NCBI GenBank assembly: GCA_905250025.1
Contig: CAJNOJ010000034.1
Location: 62,001-126,000 of the forward strand
Source: Adineta ricciae
Lineage: Eukaryota; Rotifera; Eurotatoria; Adinetida; Adinetidae
Length of the DNA: 64,000 bases
Direction: 5' to 3'
The position numbers and the translations under genes are program-made. The notes beneath the pieces are model-generated. The model saw only the letters and a program-made list of their open reading frames with translations, was not told the DNA's origin and made no database searches. Shown here one piece after another: positions 10,291 through 22,693 of this stretch (its first letter is position 1; each line of letters begins with the position of its first letter).

Positions 10291-12318
10291 ATGATCACGA
10301 AACGGTAAGAAATTTAATTGAAATTGTTGATTTTTCAGAGGTAAAAATGACATTTTTTTCTCCAGGGAAAGCTGCAGTCGGAATAGTTTAACTGAAGATG
10401 AACTCGATTGTAATGAAAATTTGCCAAATATTCGAAAAATTCCATCATCAAGAAAGAAGTCTTACAAAAAATGGACTAAAGAAGAAGTAAAATTCATACG
10501 AAATTTTCGTTCTTTTCCTACAGTTAATCTTTCTTTTCTCAGGATGATCGCCTACGAGAATTTATTAATTCTCATGATGGATATAACGATTGGTCGAGTA
10601 TCTCAAATTATGTAGGTAATGGCCGTACCGATGCTCAATGTCAACATCGATGGGAACGATTCCTCGACCCATCGATAACAAAAGGACCGTGGACGGATGA
10701 AGAAGATAAAAAGGTTATCGAACTTGTCCGCGATTATGGCGCAAGACATTGGAGTTTAATTGCGAAAGAATTGAAAGGTCGAGTTGGGAAACAATGCCGC
10801 GAAAGGTTTGGATTCATGTGAATGAGGTTCCTGTTTTGCTAACGATGTTGCTTTCAGATGGCATAATCATCTCAATCCATTGATTAATAAAAATCCTTGG
10901 ACGAATGAAGAGAATCTACGATTGTTTATTCTACATCAACATCTCGGGAATAAATGGGCTGAAATAGCCAAACATTTCAATGGAAGATCAGATAATTCGA
11001 TTAAGAATCATTGGAATTCTTCGATGAAGAAAAAGTTTTATTCCGAAGTTGAAAATCTGAAAAAGCAAGGATTGGACTGGACTGCATTGTAAGAATTTCA
11101 ATTTACCATCAAACAAAACTTTTCTCTTTTTTCGATTAGAATTCCGTCAGATTTTCCATGGCCTAAACTAGACCCTGCTACTTCTATGACAACGAATCAA
11201 CCAGCTCGTGTACCACTAGGTACAATCACGAATCGATCTACACAAATCCATTCGTCGACTAGCAAACCAACTACTATAGAAAACATCCTACCACCATTAG
11301 CGACGATTAAAACAGAAAATCACTCGCCAATTGTGAACAGTAGCACTGATCATCATCAGATCCTTTCAACTACGAATCATCACGAGTTCGAGATTCCATT
11401 AATCCATCCAACATCAACAATCTACCCTGATCAATTGCAGGTAAGTTCTCATACCGATAATTTGCATACTGAGAGATTCAATTCCAATCAATTCAGCCAT
11501 TACCTTCTTGCCAAGCCATGACCAATTATCTACCAAACCAATCAACAGACGACCTCGATCATTTATTCTACTATACGCCTTTGTCGCCCATCAAACAACT
11601 GCCTATGCTTTCCTCATCTGCTAATTACACATCTTCATCTAGTCAAAATTCACAATCGGACGATTTTCATCATCAACTCCTATTCCATTCGCAATCATCG
11701 ATTGATTACTATCCATTACATTCATCTTCGAGATCGTCATCATTACCTGTATTTACCTGCTCATCACTGTCTACAGATACGAATTATTTGACAACTGATG
11801 ATACTTATCTGATTAAATACAATGACAATGTCATTGTTTCACCGACGCATGTCTCGAGCGGATCTTCTCCGTCGAGGTACAATGTACTCAACACGCCCGA
11901 ACGCGTATGAATAAAACGAACACTTGATATGCCATACGAATTTGTTCTTGTATTTTAGCCGCATTTGATTTGTCTGACGCCCAGTCCAAAACGAGATTGT
12001 TTCAAGTAACTTAACATTCTTCGATCATTTCATATCTATCTGTTTCGTTCTAGTGAATATCTCCCGTTTACGGATGCAATCATGCATGAAAATCCTTCGT
12101 CTCTATGTTTCAATAAATTCGATTTGCCCAAAATTGCACAAGAAAAATTTGGTGTAAGTCACTATTTCCTGTCCTTACATATTCTTCTTATCTTCTCTCT
12201 CTCTCTTCAGTACAATCCAACATATACGGAAATCTTGCTTGGCCAAACACGGGACCAACGTTGTGTGACCGACCAAGCTCGTCGCTACCTCTCCCACTCA
12301 TCTTTGAACGATTCCTAG
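10291..12318 (+). CDS. MYB: R1R2R3 MYB transcription factor (A/B/c-MYB family)
   Basis: Nine exons (10291..10304, 10366..10486, 10543..10805, 10858..11088, 11140..11440, 11497..11904, 11959..12005, 12054..12153, 12211..12318) join in phase to about 530 residues. Three MYB repeats each show the three spaced tryptophans (R1 KKWTKEED..DWSSI..QHRW; R2 KGPWTDEED..HWSLIAKEL..RERW; R3 KNPWTNEEN..KWAEIAKHF..KNHW). The remainder is Ser/Thr/Pro-rich, ending with TRDQRCVTDQARRYL, which recalls the conserved C-terminus of B-MYB. Animals use this family for G2/M cell-cycle genes with the MuvB complex. The 14-nt first exon is the least certain piece; exon 2 has no in-frame ATG, so some upstream exon is needed. 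Introns are 48-61 bp. Confidence 0.92.
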
Positions 12319-12955
12319 GACAATTGATTTTCAACACATAAGCATAATTCAATTCTTTTAGCCGAATGTGTTTTTCGCTCAAAGCAAACATTCGCATCAG
12401 GTTTATACAGTTAATCATTCCTGTATAGAAATCTACACATGTTCGTCCTCAAATTCATTTATTTATTATTAGAGATTATCCGTTTTTATCTACATCTTTG
12501 TATATATTTCTTTTTTTTTGTGTATGTAAGAAAAAAATAACATATACTTGTTGATTCAAGCAAGAAGATATTTCTCGATAAGAGAGCTGATTTAACCCGC
12601 TTAAATAATCCTTATCGATATGTGAAGATAACGACTGGATTTCGAATTCCTTCATCTGATTAGAGAGATTCAATGCTGACAAACAGTGGCGACATCTATG
12701 TCATGCAGTCATTGTTTAGTCAATTTCTCGACCATCTAGTGATCAGGAATTATCTGAATGGCATGTGCATAATAAATAATTGATATTTATCGAAAAGATC
12801 ATAGAGGGGCTGAATTGACTTCATCGCAAAGGTTGATAGAGCACCTAAAGTTCTGAACAGTTGAATTATGCGTCAAAACAATAGAGCAAGATTTTGAGCA
12901 CGTGAGGTGTATGTTTATTTAAAGAAAAAGGATTGTTTTTAGATCGGTTAGTGTC
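12319..12955. other. Intergenic region, MYB to PMVK
   Basis: About 640 bp, AT-rich, with no supported gene. A GTTTTTAG acceptor-like site at 12935-12942 lies 13 nt before the PMVK ATG. Confidence 0.6.
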
Positions 12956-13599
12956 ATGTGTACATCGTTCGATAGCGGGAAATACTCGCATTTGAAGAAG
13001 GTTATTCTTCTTTCTGGTAAACGCAAATGTGGAAAGGATTATATCGGAGAAAAGTTAGCTGACAAACTACAGGCTATTTTATTGCATTTAAGTGAACCAT
13101 TAAAACTCGAATTTGCACGATTACATCAAATAGATGGTAAAGAATTATTGAGCTCATCGTCTTACAAAGAAAACTATCGAAAGGATATGATTAAGTAAAT
13201 TCAAATTTCTCGTTTTCTCTTTCATTCAGCTGTTTGTTTTACTTTAGATGGGGCGAAGAGAAACGTCATGCTGATCCTTCAATATTTTGTCGTTTAGCTA
13301 TCGAACAAAAAGATGAGCAATGTTCAACAAACCCCATTTGGATTGTCTGTGATATTCGACGTTATACTGATATCGAATTTTTTCGAAAATATTTTCCAAA
13401 ACAACTATTACTTGTTCGTGTTGAAGCGTCGATCGAAACACGACAAAATCGTGGATGGGTATTCACGCCTAACGTTGACGATTCGGAATCCGAATGTCAA
13501 CTCGACGAAAATGTTCGCTGGTCTTTCATTTTTTCAAATAATGATTCGGATAATTTCGAAACACAAATGACACATCTTATTCAAATGATTCAATCATGA
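12956..13599 (+). CDS. PMVK: Phosphomevalonate kinase (animal type)
   Basis: Exons 12956..13194 and 13248..13599 give about 196 residues; animal PMVK is ~190. The enzyme makes mevalonate-5-diphosphate in the isoprenoid pathway. Family signatures are the P-loop-like LLSGKRKCGKDYI near the N-terminus, the segment SYKENYRKDMIKWGEEKR that spans the splice (phase-preserving, AA/A), ADPSIFCR and WIVCDIRRYTDIEFF. The C-terminus ends shortly after the LDENVRWSF region, as expected. The next gene, SH3BP5, begins 31 bp after the stop on the same strand, which suggests a shared transcript. Confidence 0.93.
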
Positions 13600-13630
13600 A
13601 TAATCATTTCTTTGGTCTTTCAGATTATGA
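13600..13630 (+). promoter_or_regulatory. 31-bp intergenic gap with acceptor-like site and overlapping mini-ORF
   Basis: The gap holds TTCTTTGGTCTTTCAG ending at 13623, 7 nt before the SH3BP5 ATG at 13631. Between them an extra ATG at 13627 starts ATG AAT GGC TAA, a three-codon frame overlapping the main start. If the acceptor is used by a spliced leader, this mini-ORF would sit at the extreme 5' end of the mature mRNA. Confidence 0.45.
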
Positions 13631-15519
13631 ATGGCTAATTTGGCAGATACTGAAGTCGAACCTACGAATGAGTCGAGCTTAACGTCAGAAGATGATGAAA
13701 CACTTGATCCTCGAGTGCAGGTCTGCTTCTCGTCATTGTACACGTTAGTTTCATTTATTTCCAATGATTCTTTAGATTGAATTAGAACGTTTAAATCATG
13801 CTAATGAAGCAATCAACCATTTAGAGCTACAACTTGATGTTTGTCTATCGATTTCGAAATTTGTGCATTAGTTTCATGTTTATTTTATTTTCTAGGACGC
13901 TCGACAAACTCTCAAAGAGTTTTGTGATGCAGGAGAAGAAGAACTATCTCAATTGGAGAAAAGTATCGGATCAGCGGTGAGCAAAGCACGAAGTTACTAT
14001 GATGCTCGAATTAAACTTCGAGATGCACGTGATTCACTGACCAAAGCGAAACATCGTTTCGAACGTGCACAAGCTCTTCATGTTGCAGCAAAAGAATTAG
14101 CAGTTGTTTCAGTAAGAATTCCATCTACTTTCATCTCCTGTTTAAGTCATTCACGATATTTCAGGCTGATTATATTGACGAAGCGGAAAAGTCTAATCAG
14201 AATGCTACAACGTGGAATGAAACCTATGGCCAAGCAATTGCTAAAGTATATCTAAAGACGACTTCGTAGAAACCTTAATACTATGTTTAAACAATAGGCT
14301 GCCGATGCTGAACGAGAAAAATACCAAGCGGATTTAGATCAACAACACGCCGACCAAGCGTATGCAGAAATAGAGAAATTAGTAGAAAAATTGCAGAAAG
14401 ATCATCGACGTGCGATTAACAAATCACAGTAAAAGTCTTCTCAGTGAGAATTTTACCAGAGAATACTGTGCTTTGTTCTGTAGACCTTATTACGAGAAAA
14501 AAGCGGAGTACCACAAAGAATTAGACGTAAGTGTATTCAACATTTCTTCGTTTGTTAATTCATTCGTTGTTTGATCAGTTTCAGAAACGTAAAGTTTTCG
14601 GCCTGGAAAACTGTGTGAACGAAGCGAAAGCTCAATATCAAGAATCGTTGCGTAATCTGGAAAAGATCAGTAATGAAATTCATGCACAACGAAGTCAGGG
14701 TAAACTACGGCGAGAGTTAGGTGAACGAACAGCAGGTGTCGGTGAAGAGCAACTTGAATATACTGAATTCGTAAGACATTTGACGAAGTTTTTGAATCAA
14801 ATTCTTACTGGACCACTCGTTTAGGAACGATTACCGCCATCCCCTGTGAAACGAACCCCTTCGCCACCACCATCGCCGAAAATTCCAACTTTAAGACGAT
14901 TAAATCGTCCGGAACAACTACTTCGTTCGTGTTTACTTCGAACTGAAGCTTTGCCTGCTGGCATATTCGCTAACACAAGCGGACGCTCGTCACCCGAGGG
15001 TGATGAAACAACCCCAACAAACTTCAATAGTCAATTCCTTCTCAATGCAAAGCCCCAGCAACCACCACCTTCAGTACTTGTCATGAAATCAGATAAACAC
15101 CCAAACGAAATGACTTCTAATACTCACCAAAGAAAATCCAGTGATGGTTATTCATCGCAAGTGACTGACGATGAAGATGACAAAATAAGTTCACTTCATG
15201 TTCTTACCGATGAACAACTGGAACATTTAGCGTGCGTCTATCATCCCCTACCTCAAGTTCCAGCATCATCATCATCGTCATCTCAAACAGGTACGACTCG
15301 ACCGTCGTCTACCCAAATGTCAGAATCTCTACTACGTTCATTAAGCAATCCTCTTTCGAAACTTGTTTTACGTTAAAACAACTGGTTATCATATGTTTCT
15401 TTTCTTTTGTCTCTATCTCTACAGACACAATCGACGAACTTCTCTTACAGTTTGAAAATTCCAAGTCACAAGCTAAAACATTTTTTCGTAATTTGTTTAA
15501 AAATAATAATGACAAGTGA
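13631..15519 (+). CDS. SH3BP5: SH3 domain-binding protein 5 family (RAB11 GEF)
   Basis: Nine exons (13631..13720, 13776..13838, 13896..14111, 14165..14245, 14298..14428, 14484..14526, 14579..14770, 14825..15290, 15425..15519) join in phase to about 458 residues, close to human SH3BP5. The N-terminal two thirds is a long coiled coil with the family blocks IELERLNHANEAIN, IGSAVSKARSYYDAR, HRRAINKSQPYYEKKAEYH and LRNLEKISNEIHAQR, and the GERTAGVGEE element. The tail is Pro/Ser-rich (KRTPSPPPSPK) and disordered. Family members form a V-shaped coiled coil that activates RAB11. The last intron (15291..15424, 134 bp) stays open if retained, giving a different C-terminus that ends at 15376; the spliced form preserves phase (CAG/ACACAATC gives TDTIDELL). 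Confidence 0.92.
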
Positions 15520-17102
15520 AACTAGTGATCCGATTTGTTAGCTTGCATGGCTTCACATTCATTGCTTGCTGCTGATTTTTATTGCATGAACCACTAGCTG
15601 TTCTCTCTTTTTGTTTTTCGTTTCATATGTGACATGACAATCTATTTTCAGCCCTACCCCTGTCAAAGCAGAATACAACACTTTATTTTACAGAAAAGAG
15701 GTGCTATTGTATAACTAGACATATATTTTTTGTTGGTTTAGTCAGTACGCTTAGTTATTGATATTTTATTTCAATGCATTGATTTCGTAGGCATTCAGAG
15801 TACCTATTATTTGCATATCTGTTTTTGTTTTCATTGTTTATCATAACTAGAGAATAAATTTTGCTCGTATGTATCTGTCATTCCCAAGCTGAACAGAAAA
15901 AGACAAGTATGTAGTTGTTTAAATACAAGAAATGTCTATGAATGGTATCAATTTTATGCTCAGTTTGACTTTTGCCATTTGTGCCAATTGAGACAGGTCA
16001 TCGAATCAATTAGTATGAACACTAAATAAGTTCATGTGATTGGTCACAAGTATGTGTGAAGAAAAATTGAGGTGGAGAAGTCAAAAAATCTCCGTTGCGC
16101 TCAAGTGACAACAAGCTCAAACCATCGAGAAGATTGAACGATGAATTTGATTTGATACGAAATCGCATCTGACGACGTGTATACTTCTTCTAATAAGATT
16201 ATCAAACGATTCTCATAATTTTTATTAGCCTTTGATTGCACGAGATAGAATGAATAATCTGACAGAAGGTAGGTACAAAAGAAGAAATGACGACGCAATT
16301 CAAACGCATGAAAGAAGTCTTATCTTTTGGAGTACGCCGTGATTGAACATCGAACACGGAATTAATCAATATGAGAACACTTGAAAAAGAAAAATAGATA
16401 ATTTTCGTCTTCAAGGAACGATTATTGAATTCTGCGAAATGAAGAACAGTGTATGAGACTGTCTTCTGACTACTATGAAACACTGAAAATTGGTTTCGAC
16501 TCAGTTTTTTTTTCCTTCGGTGAGTTTTACCTTTTACATCGATATAACTGAAAGAATTCTTTTTTGTATAAGTGAATATCAACCAATGATTGAAATTCTT
16601 TCTCTCTCCACCAATAAAAAAAGCGAACTTTTCTCTCTCTCTTATCAATTTCTCGTCAAGAGAAATCGTGTTATTTCATGTAGGCATTGAATCATAAAAA
16701 AAGAAAAAGTGCAGTGTATATACACACACACATACCGTCTTCTCGTCAATACCTGCGCTTCATTCTCATCGCTTTCAATCGAAGAAAATAATTCCTTGAT
16801 TGTTTTTATGATTGTACCATGTGTTTATACCAATATCAAAAAGTTCTAATTTTATTACTACAATAACAGCAGTGATCAACAACAATAACAAAAAAGAATT
16901 TGATTATCCGTGAAATCATCACTTACATTTATTGCATCATTATTAACACCTATAATCATCAAACAGGTAAACATACAAAGACAATTCCTTCGTTCTCTCT
17001 CGACGAATTTTCTTCCTAATACGGGAATAGCAATCAAGCAGAGAGAACATTTTCATATATTTCAACAGATCCATCTTTCACATGACATTAATTTTTCAGA
17101 AG
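15520..17102. other. Intergenic region upstream of the caudal homeobox gene
   Basis: About 1.6 kb with no supported gene; open frames on either strand are low-complexity. It contains short CA and A/T runs near 16720. It ends with TTAATTTTTCAG (17088-17099), an acceptor-like site 3 nt before the homeobox ATG, so part of this region may be an untranslated leader or intron. Confidence 0.5.
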
Positions 17103-18747
17103 ATGAACACGAACTACCCGCCAATTATCTCGATCGATCATGAATCAAATCCTCGCGTTTATGAAACACCCTATAACACTTTCGTGCCCTATTCTGACTA
17201 CGCAACATCGTCGAAATTAGAAGCATTTGATTACAACTATTGGCCAACAAACACCACTACCACCACCACAACACACAATATTTTAGCTGAACCATTAAGT
17301 TTAACAACCGATCATATCCCAACACCTACATCGTCAACAACGAATCAAACTTTGGAAAGGATTGGTTCTAATTCACCTGTACATTTATCTCAAATTAATT
17401 CAACAACAACAATTTCAGCTACCCATCATCATCATCATATTCATCAACATCTTTATCCTTTGAACGAAAATTCCAATTGGTTAACCCCGACTGAATATCA
17501 ATCACCAAGTGGTTATCGTCATTACTCCTATCCCAATAATAATTTATACGATCAACCTCAATGGTCGACACCAGCACCGGCGCTTCCAATTAAATTTGAG
17601 TCTTCCTATAGTCCACCATCATACTACGAATCAGCGCATCATCTGGAACATCCGCTATCGATTAATAAAGAAGAACCATCCGATTCTTCGTATACAAAAT
17701 GTCCTGAACAATCATCAAATTGGTTTAAATCACAATTAACTCCAGTTCCACCGAAGAATCCTGCCAATGGTATGTCACATATGTATATCGATTGACCTTT
17801 GTATATCAAAGAAGAAGTAAAAGGGCATTGAATTGAATATTGCTTAAACACGCGCTTCCACATTGGTGTTAGACATTGATCAGAGTGATCGGTGTTGAAT
17901 GTAAACAATTTAAGAAATAAGAGCGAGCGAGAGAAAAAAGTAACAATCATTCAATCCGTTTTGATTAAGTTTGGCTTGAAGAAAAAAAAGGATTGTTGAG
18001 TGTCATAAAATGGTACCGTCCTGCGTGTATTTTGTTTTATGGCTTTCAATTGTTGATACACAGAGACATTGATAAGATTAATCTCGAGCTCATCCATCGA
18101 GTGGCAAAGAATAGAAAAACGAAACGGCTAGTCAGATGAAAAAGCGACATGCCCATACACTATCAAAAGAGAAACAACTGTTTGCCAAGTTCTTCTTTGC
18201 GAAAAGAAAATCTTAGATTAAAGAATATCATCCAACTTACCTTGAGTACGATGATTTTGATTATGTCGTATACTGATGCATATACATTGAGTTTTTATAT
18301 CTGAAGTAAGCGCTAACGCAGATTTTATTAGGTCGGATGTTATAAAGTTTTATAGTAGCGAAGAGAAAAATGATGATTTGTCCGTTCTAGGAAAAACGCG
18401 TACGCGTGATAAATACCGAATTGTTTATACTGATCGGCAACGATATGAACTCGAAAATGAATTTACTGTATCAAAGTATATTTCCATACCACGAAAAGCT
18501 GCTCTATCTTCAACACTGGGATTGAGCGAACGACAAGTAACTTGACCGAGACTTTTCACTGAATCAATGTTGAAATTTTTCTAATCTATAGATCAAGATC
18601 TGGTTTCAAAATCGTCGTGCTAAAGAACGTAAGATCAATAAAAAACGGCATGAAATCTGTTCGCGACAACTGAATAATTCCAACGATGCCGATTCATCAA
18701 GTGATGATGATCTTGAAAGTTCATCGTATTACACCAACTACGTGTGA
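17103..18747 (+). CDS. cad: Caudal/Cdx-type homeodomain transcription factor
   Basis: Three exons (17103..17769, 18391..18536, 18592..18747) give about 322 residues. The homeodomain begins right after the 621-bp intron ([19 protein letters not shown]) and contains [14 protein letters not shown]; an intron falls after LSERQ, the position typical of Cdx genes. [11 protein letters not shown] and the AKERK ending point to caudal rather than other ANTP-class genes. The N-terminal two thirds is disordered, rich in Thr, His, Pro and Tyr, with a His run (near residue 110) and Thr run. The C-terminus is acidic/Ser-rich ([14 protein letters not shown]). Caudal genes pattern the posterior axis and gut. 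Start chosen at MNTNYPP because AG at 17099 precedes it closely. Confidence 0.94.
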
Positions 18748-19401
18748 TGCTCTATTTATTGCCTTGTAGTTCCTTCGAAATAGACACTGAAGAAGCAAAT
18801 CTAACATGGTTTTCGTTTCAATTTTGATATATCTAGAAATAATATTTTGATTGTATTAAATCTTTCTTTTTGGTTTTTCGCTTTCGTTTTCCTTTCTCAT
18901 ATTGGTGATTGTCATAAAAAAAAAACTCGCATACGTCGGCGGTAAAGGACATTTCTTTCCTCTGCTTGCATTTGATCATACAAGCTCCTAATACATTGTA
19001 AGATAACTAGAAATGTATGCTTTCGTATTAGACGTACTCGTGTAAGTACGAATACCTCGAGGCACCAATCGCTCGAACGAACAAAACAAACACAAATGAT
19101 TGTTCATCAGTTATTTTCTCGATCGTTCTTTCTTCACTATATCGTCAGTCAGTACATACCGATGTATATATACATCTTTCCAGGATGACTAGAACGCATG
19201 TGTCTTTTCGCACACATATATACGCACACACAAATCGACGACGTCGACTTGTTTTCTATCTGTTCACTAAAGCAAATACCAAACAATGCCATTTTCGATG
19301 TTAGTGCACTGATTTCCAGATTGAAGGTTTTCTTCACCGCTTTCCTTTCGTCTAGGTCATATGATTTCCACCTTCAACAACCCAAATCGATTTCTGCTGA
19401 G
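18748..19401. other. Intergenic region, caudal to LOTUS gene
   Basis: About 650 bp. No coding exon is convincing. TTTCCTTTCGTCTAG at 19341-19355 is an acceptor-like site 46 nt before the next ATG. Confidence 0.5.
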
Positions 19402-22400
19402 ATGGATCCTAGTGTGCTTTGGTGTCTCGGACCAGACTTTGACAAACACACTGTTTTAAGTTTACTTGGCGAGAATAACCCGATGGATACGGGTCTCATG
19501 CAACCCACCACACCTACATGGTGGATGTCTAGTCCATCTCAATGGAACACATCATCAATGCCGGATCCGTCTGTCTATACACCTCGTTCAGTAATGAGTG
19601 AACTCGGATCTCAATCGCCCACAAGTGGTGCAGCAAAACGACCATTTTCTGATGTCACCAACCGAACGAATAGTAAATGAGAATCATTCATCAATTTGTA
19701 TCTATTCTCAATTATTTTTCAATCTTAGGTCGACAATTTACTAATACTCAACCAATCAATAAATTGGAATTTTCCACACCTGTTCGATCCATGACACCTG
19801 ATTTGTACAGTCGAGTGCCTTCATCAATTAAACGATCACGTATTACACCTTCATTAGCATCTACTTATGAAACACCACCACCTCCAGCACCGTTTCCATC
19901 GACGACATCAACGACCGATTCAGCTGAGTAGGCCAATTTCCAACATTGACAAATAGTTTTAAAGTCATGACTTATTTCTTGTCTAGACGAGCTCTGGAAA
20001 TTGCTCTACTACTCAAGGAGCATCCCGATTGTACTTGTGTACTCGTGACATTGATTCAAGAATATCAAAGCCGGTAAGTTCTTTGCTTTCCTTCGGATGA
20101 AAGATAAAATAAAATCTTTCGGCAGATTTCAAAAACCACTTCACGTCAGTGAATTGTACACAATGAAACACGTTATTGATATTCAAGATTACGGTGGCAA
20201 TCGAGTAGCTCGTCTTCTACCTGCATTTCGTGTACGTTTCGATGATAATAACATGCAGGTACGCCATTCTTCTTCTCTATTCTTCCACCCCGACTCATTT
20301 GCGTCCCATCTAGGGTCATTTGGAACAACCATATTGCATAATACATTGTCCAAAAAATTTCATTGTTAATCCTGATCTTGATTTACCGTTCGTTCAAATC
20401 TCATTTGCTACATTTGCCGAAAATGTTCGTCAATTATTAACCCAACATAGCGGTTCAATGCCTTTAGCTAGGTATACGCATTGACATGTGGTCTTCTCTG
20501 TGAAAACTATCTCTTGTCATTTTCAGTTTTCCTCAATGTTATATCAATAGTTTCGAACCTTTGATCGATCACAATGATGGTGTGCCACTTGAACATTATA
20601 TATCATGTAAATCGAATTGTTTGAAAACTTCAATGGAAAACCTTTTCTTCGACATCTGTAGGTATCAAAGACGTTCAAATTGTTACAGGACAAGGAGTTA
20701 TCAAAAAAGTACAATTTTCTAACACACCTGGTGTATCATTCATGCCAACGCCATTTGATACATCGAACAGTAAGTTGATATGGTGTTTGATTTATATTTC
20801 TATTTTGTTTTTCTTGAATCAAAGTGCATGTCGAAATGTGTGCAGAAGTGCAACAACGTTTGCAACAATTTTCACGTGAAGTTCTTGATTTACTCAAAAA
20901 TCAAGGCTCTCATTGTCGTTTACCTGTTTCGAAATTTGTTTCTGCTTATCATCAATACTTCAGTCGACAATGTCGCGTAGCTGATTATGGTTTTTCGAAA
21001 ATTATCGATCTTTTACTTGCAATTCCCAAATCAATTCAAGTAAGATTTTCGACAACAGTCGATTTTCTTTCTTCATTCTCCTCATAATAGATTCTTGGCG
21101 ATGGGAATAAGCGCATCATGACGATCACACATCGTTGTCAAATGAAACGATTTACTAATGATATTATTCGTATTTTGAAAAATAAACCACAACGATCAAT
21201 GTCTATCAGTGAAATTCCGATTGAATACGGTAGGAAGAACATTCCGCTAGGATTTCGTACGTATGAATTTGTTTTGTTTGAAAAGAAATGGCGTACAAAA
21301 AACCGTTCTATGTTGCTGATTTTGGCATGTGTTACTTGGAAGATCTTGTTAATGAAGTTAAAGATAATAAAGAGTTGGTCGTCGAAGCTGATAAAGATAT
21401 TATTAAACTTTATCGTAAAGGTATGACGAAGAAAAACTTTGTCCATCCCGTTCGAATGTCATTTGGCTTCTTTTAGAACGAACTGATTTAGAAATTTATG
21501 CAACACGTAACTTTGAGAAAGATGTGATCGATATGCTTCGTATTTTACCTGATTTCAGTATTCCATTTCAAAAATTTATTCCATCCTATCAGTATGAGCC
21601 CAAGAAGGTCCTCTTCGATCTTACTAGAATTGATTTTCGTTTAGCCATCACTTCGGTTATCAATGTAAAGTACAAACATATGGCTTCAGTCGATTAATTG
21701 ACTTACTTGAAGAACTTTCACATGTTGTCAAGGTATGATCTGTAGTTGAGAATAGCAGTAACATATGTTCGTGCTATCGTTCTAGATTAATGAAGATAAA
21801 AATGGCGAAAAAATTGTTCAATTAACACCAACAATGATGGCACATGCAATTCTATTAAACATCGAACAACTTGTCCGTAAACCACACGGTCCGATTAAAC
21901 TGAAAGATCTCCAAGCACAATATTTACAAGTTTATCGAAATGAACTCAATCCGGAAGATTTTGGCGTAGCAAGTATTGAAGCACTGCTTCTGACAATGAC
22001 AGATAAACTTGATGTAAGTTCGACACTGACTAACGAGATCGGTTTCGACATCAATGACTACTTTTAGTTTCATTATACTGAATCCGATATCACAGTTGCA
22101 ATGAAAGAACCCAATCCAGCAACGGTTCAATTAGCCAAAAATGTCGTACTTACCTTAATGTTATCTCAATGTCAATTGTCTTTCTGGCAACTGAAACAAG
22201 ATATGCTTGTTCGATTTAAACAAGATGTGACATTGAATATGTGTCGCAACGAACTACGAGATTATGTTGAGGTTTATCATTGAGATTTTCTCTTCTAGCA
22301 GGCATATAAACTCATTTTTATTCAATAGGTGATCGATCAAACAGTCCGTTTGACTCCACCGATGTTTTTCGCTTACAATGTTGTTCTTCTTCTCAGTCCA

Positions 22401-22693
22401 TGTGAAGGTCGTATGGCTTATGATGATTTCATTGTTGAATACCAACGTCGAACTGGCTCAACGCATCTCCTCTATCCAACAGACTACGGTTTTCCGACGA
22501 TGCCACGTCTCTTCGATGCAATTCAACTTGTTGCACAAGTTCGTGGTCGACGTAATTTCAAAATGATAATGCTCAATCCCGAGTTTCGACGTATATTGCT
22601 CAATTGTTTTCTGTTCATTGTTTCTGTTTCCTTGTTTTAGTCGGTGGATATTCTCAACCAACACCTTTCACACCATCGATGACACCTTTCTAA
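19402..22693 (+). CDS. MARF1-like protein with eight LOTUS/OST-HTH repeats
   Basis: Sixteen exons (19402..19672, 19729..19927, 19987..20073, 20126..20258, 20314..20471, 20527..20606, 20662..20769, 20825..21039, 21091..21229, 21286..21420, 21477..21591, 21645..21732, 21786..22013, 22068..22271, 22329..22590, 22641..22693) join in phase to about 824 residues. After a ~180-residue Ser/Thr/Pro-rich N-terminus come about eight helical repeats of LOTUS type; the clearest are [40 protein letters not shown]-type [33 protein letters not shown] and [19 protein letters not shown]. Vertebrate MARF1 also has eight LOTUS domains, but preceded by an NYN nuclease and RRMs; neither is seen, and only 650 bp separate this gene from the previous one. 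LOTUS domains bind RNA (G-quadruplex) or Vasa-type helicases, so a germline RNA role is plausible. Repeat count is by eye. Confidence 0.82.
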
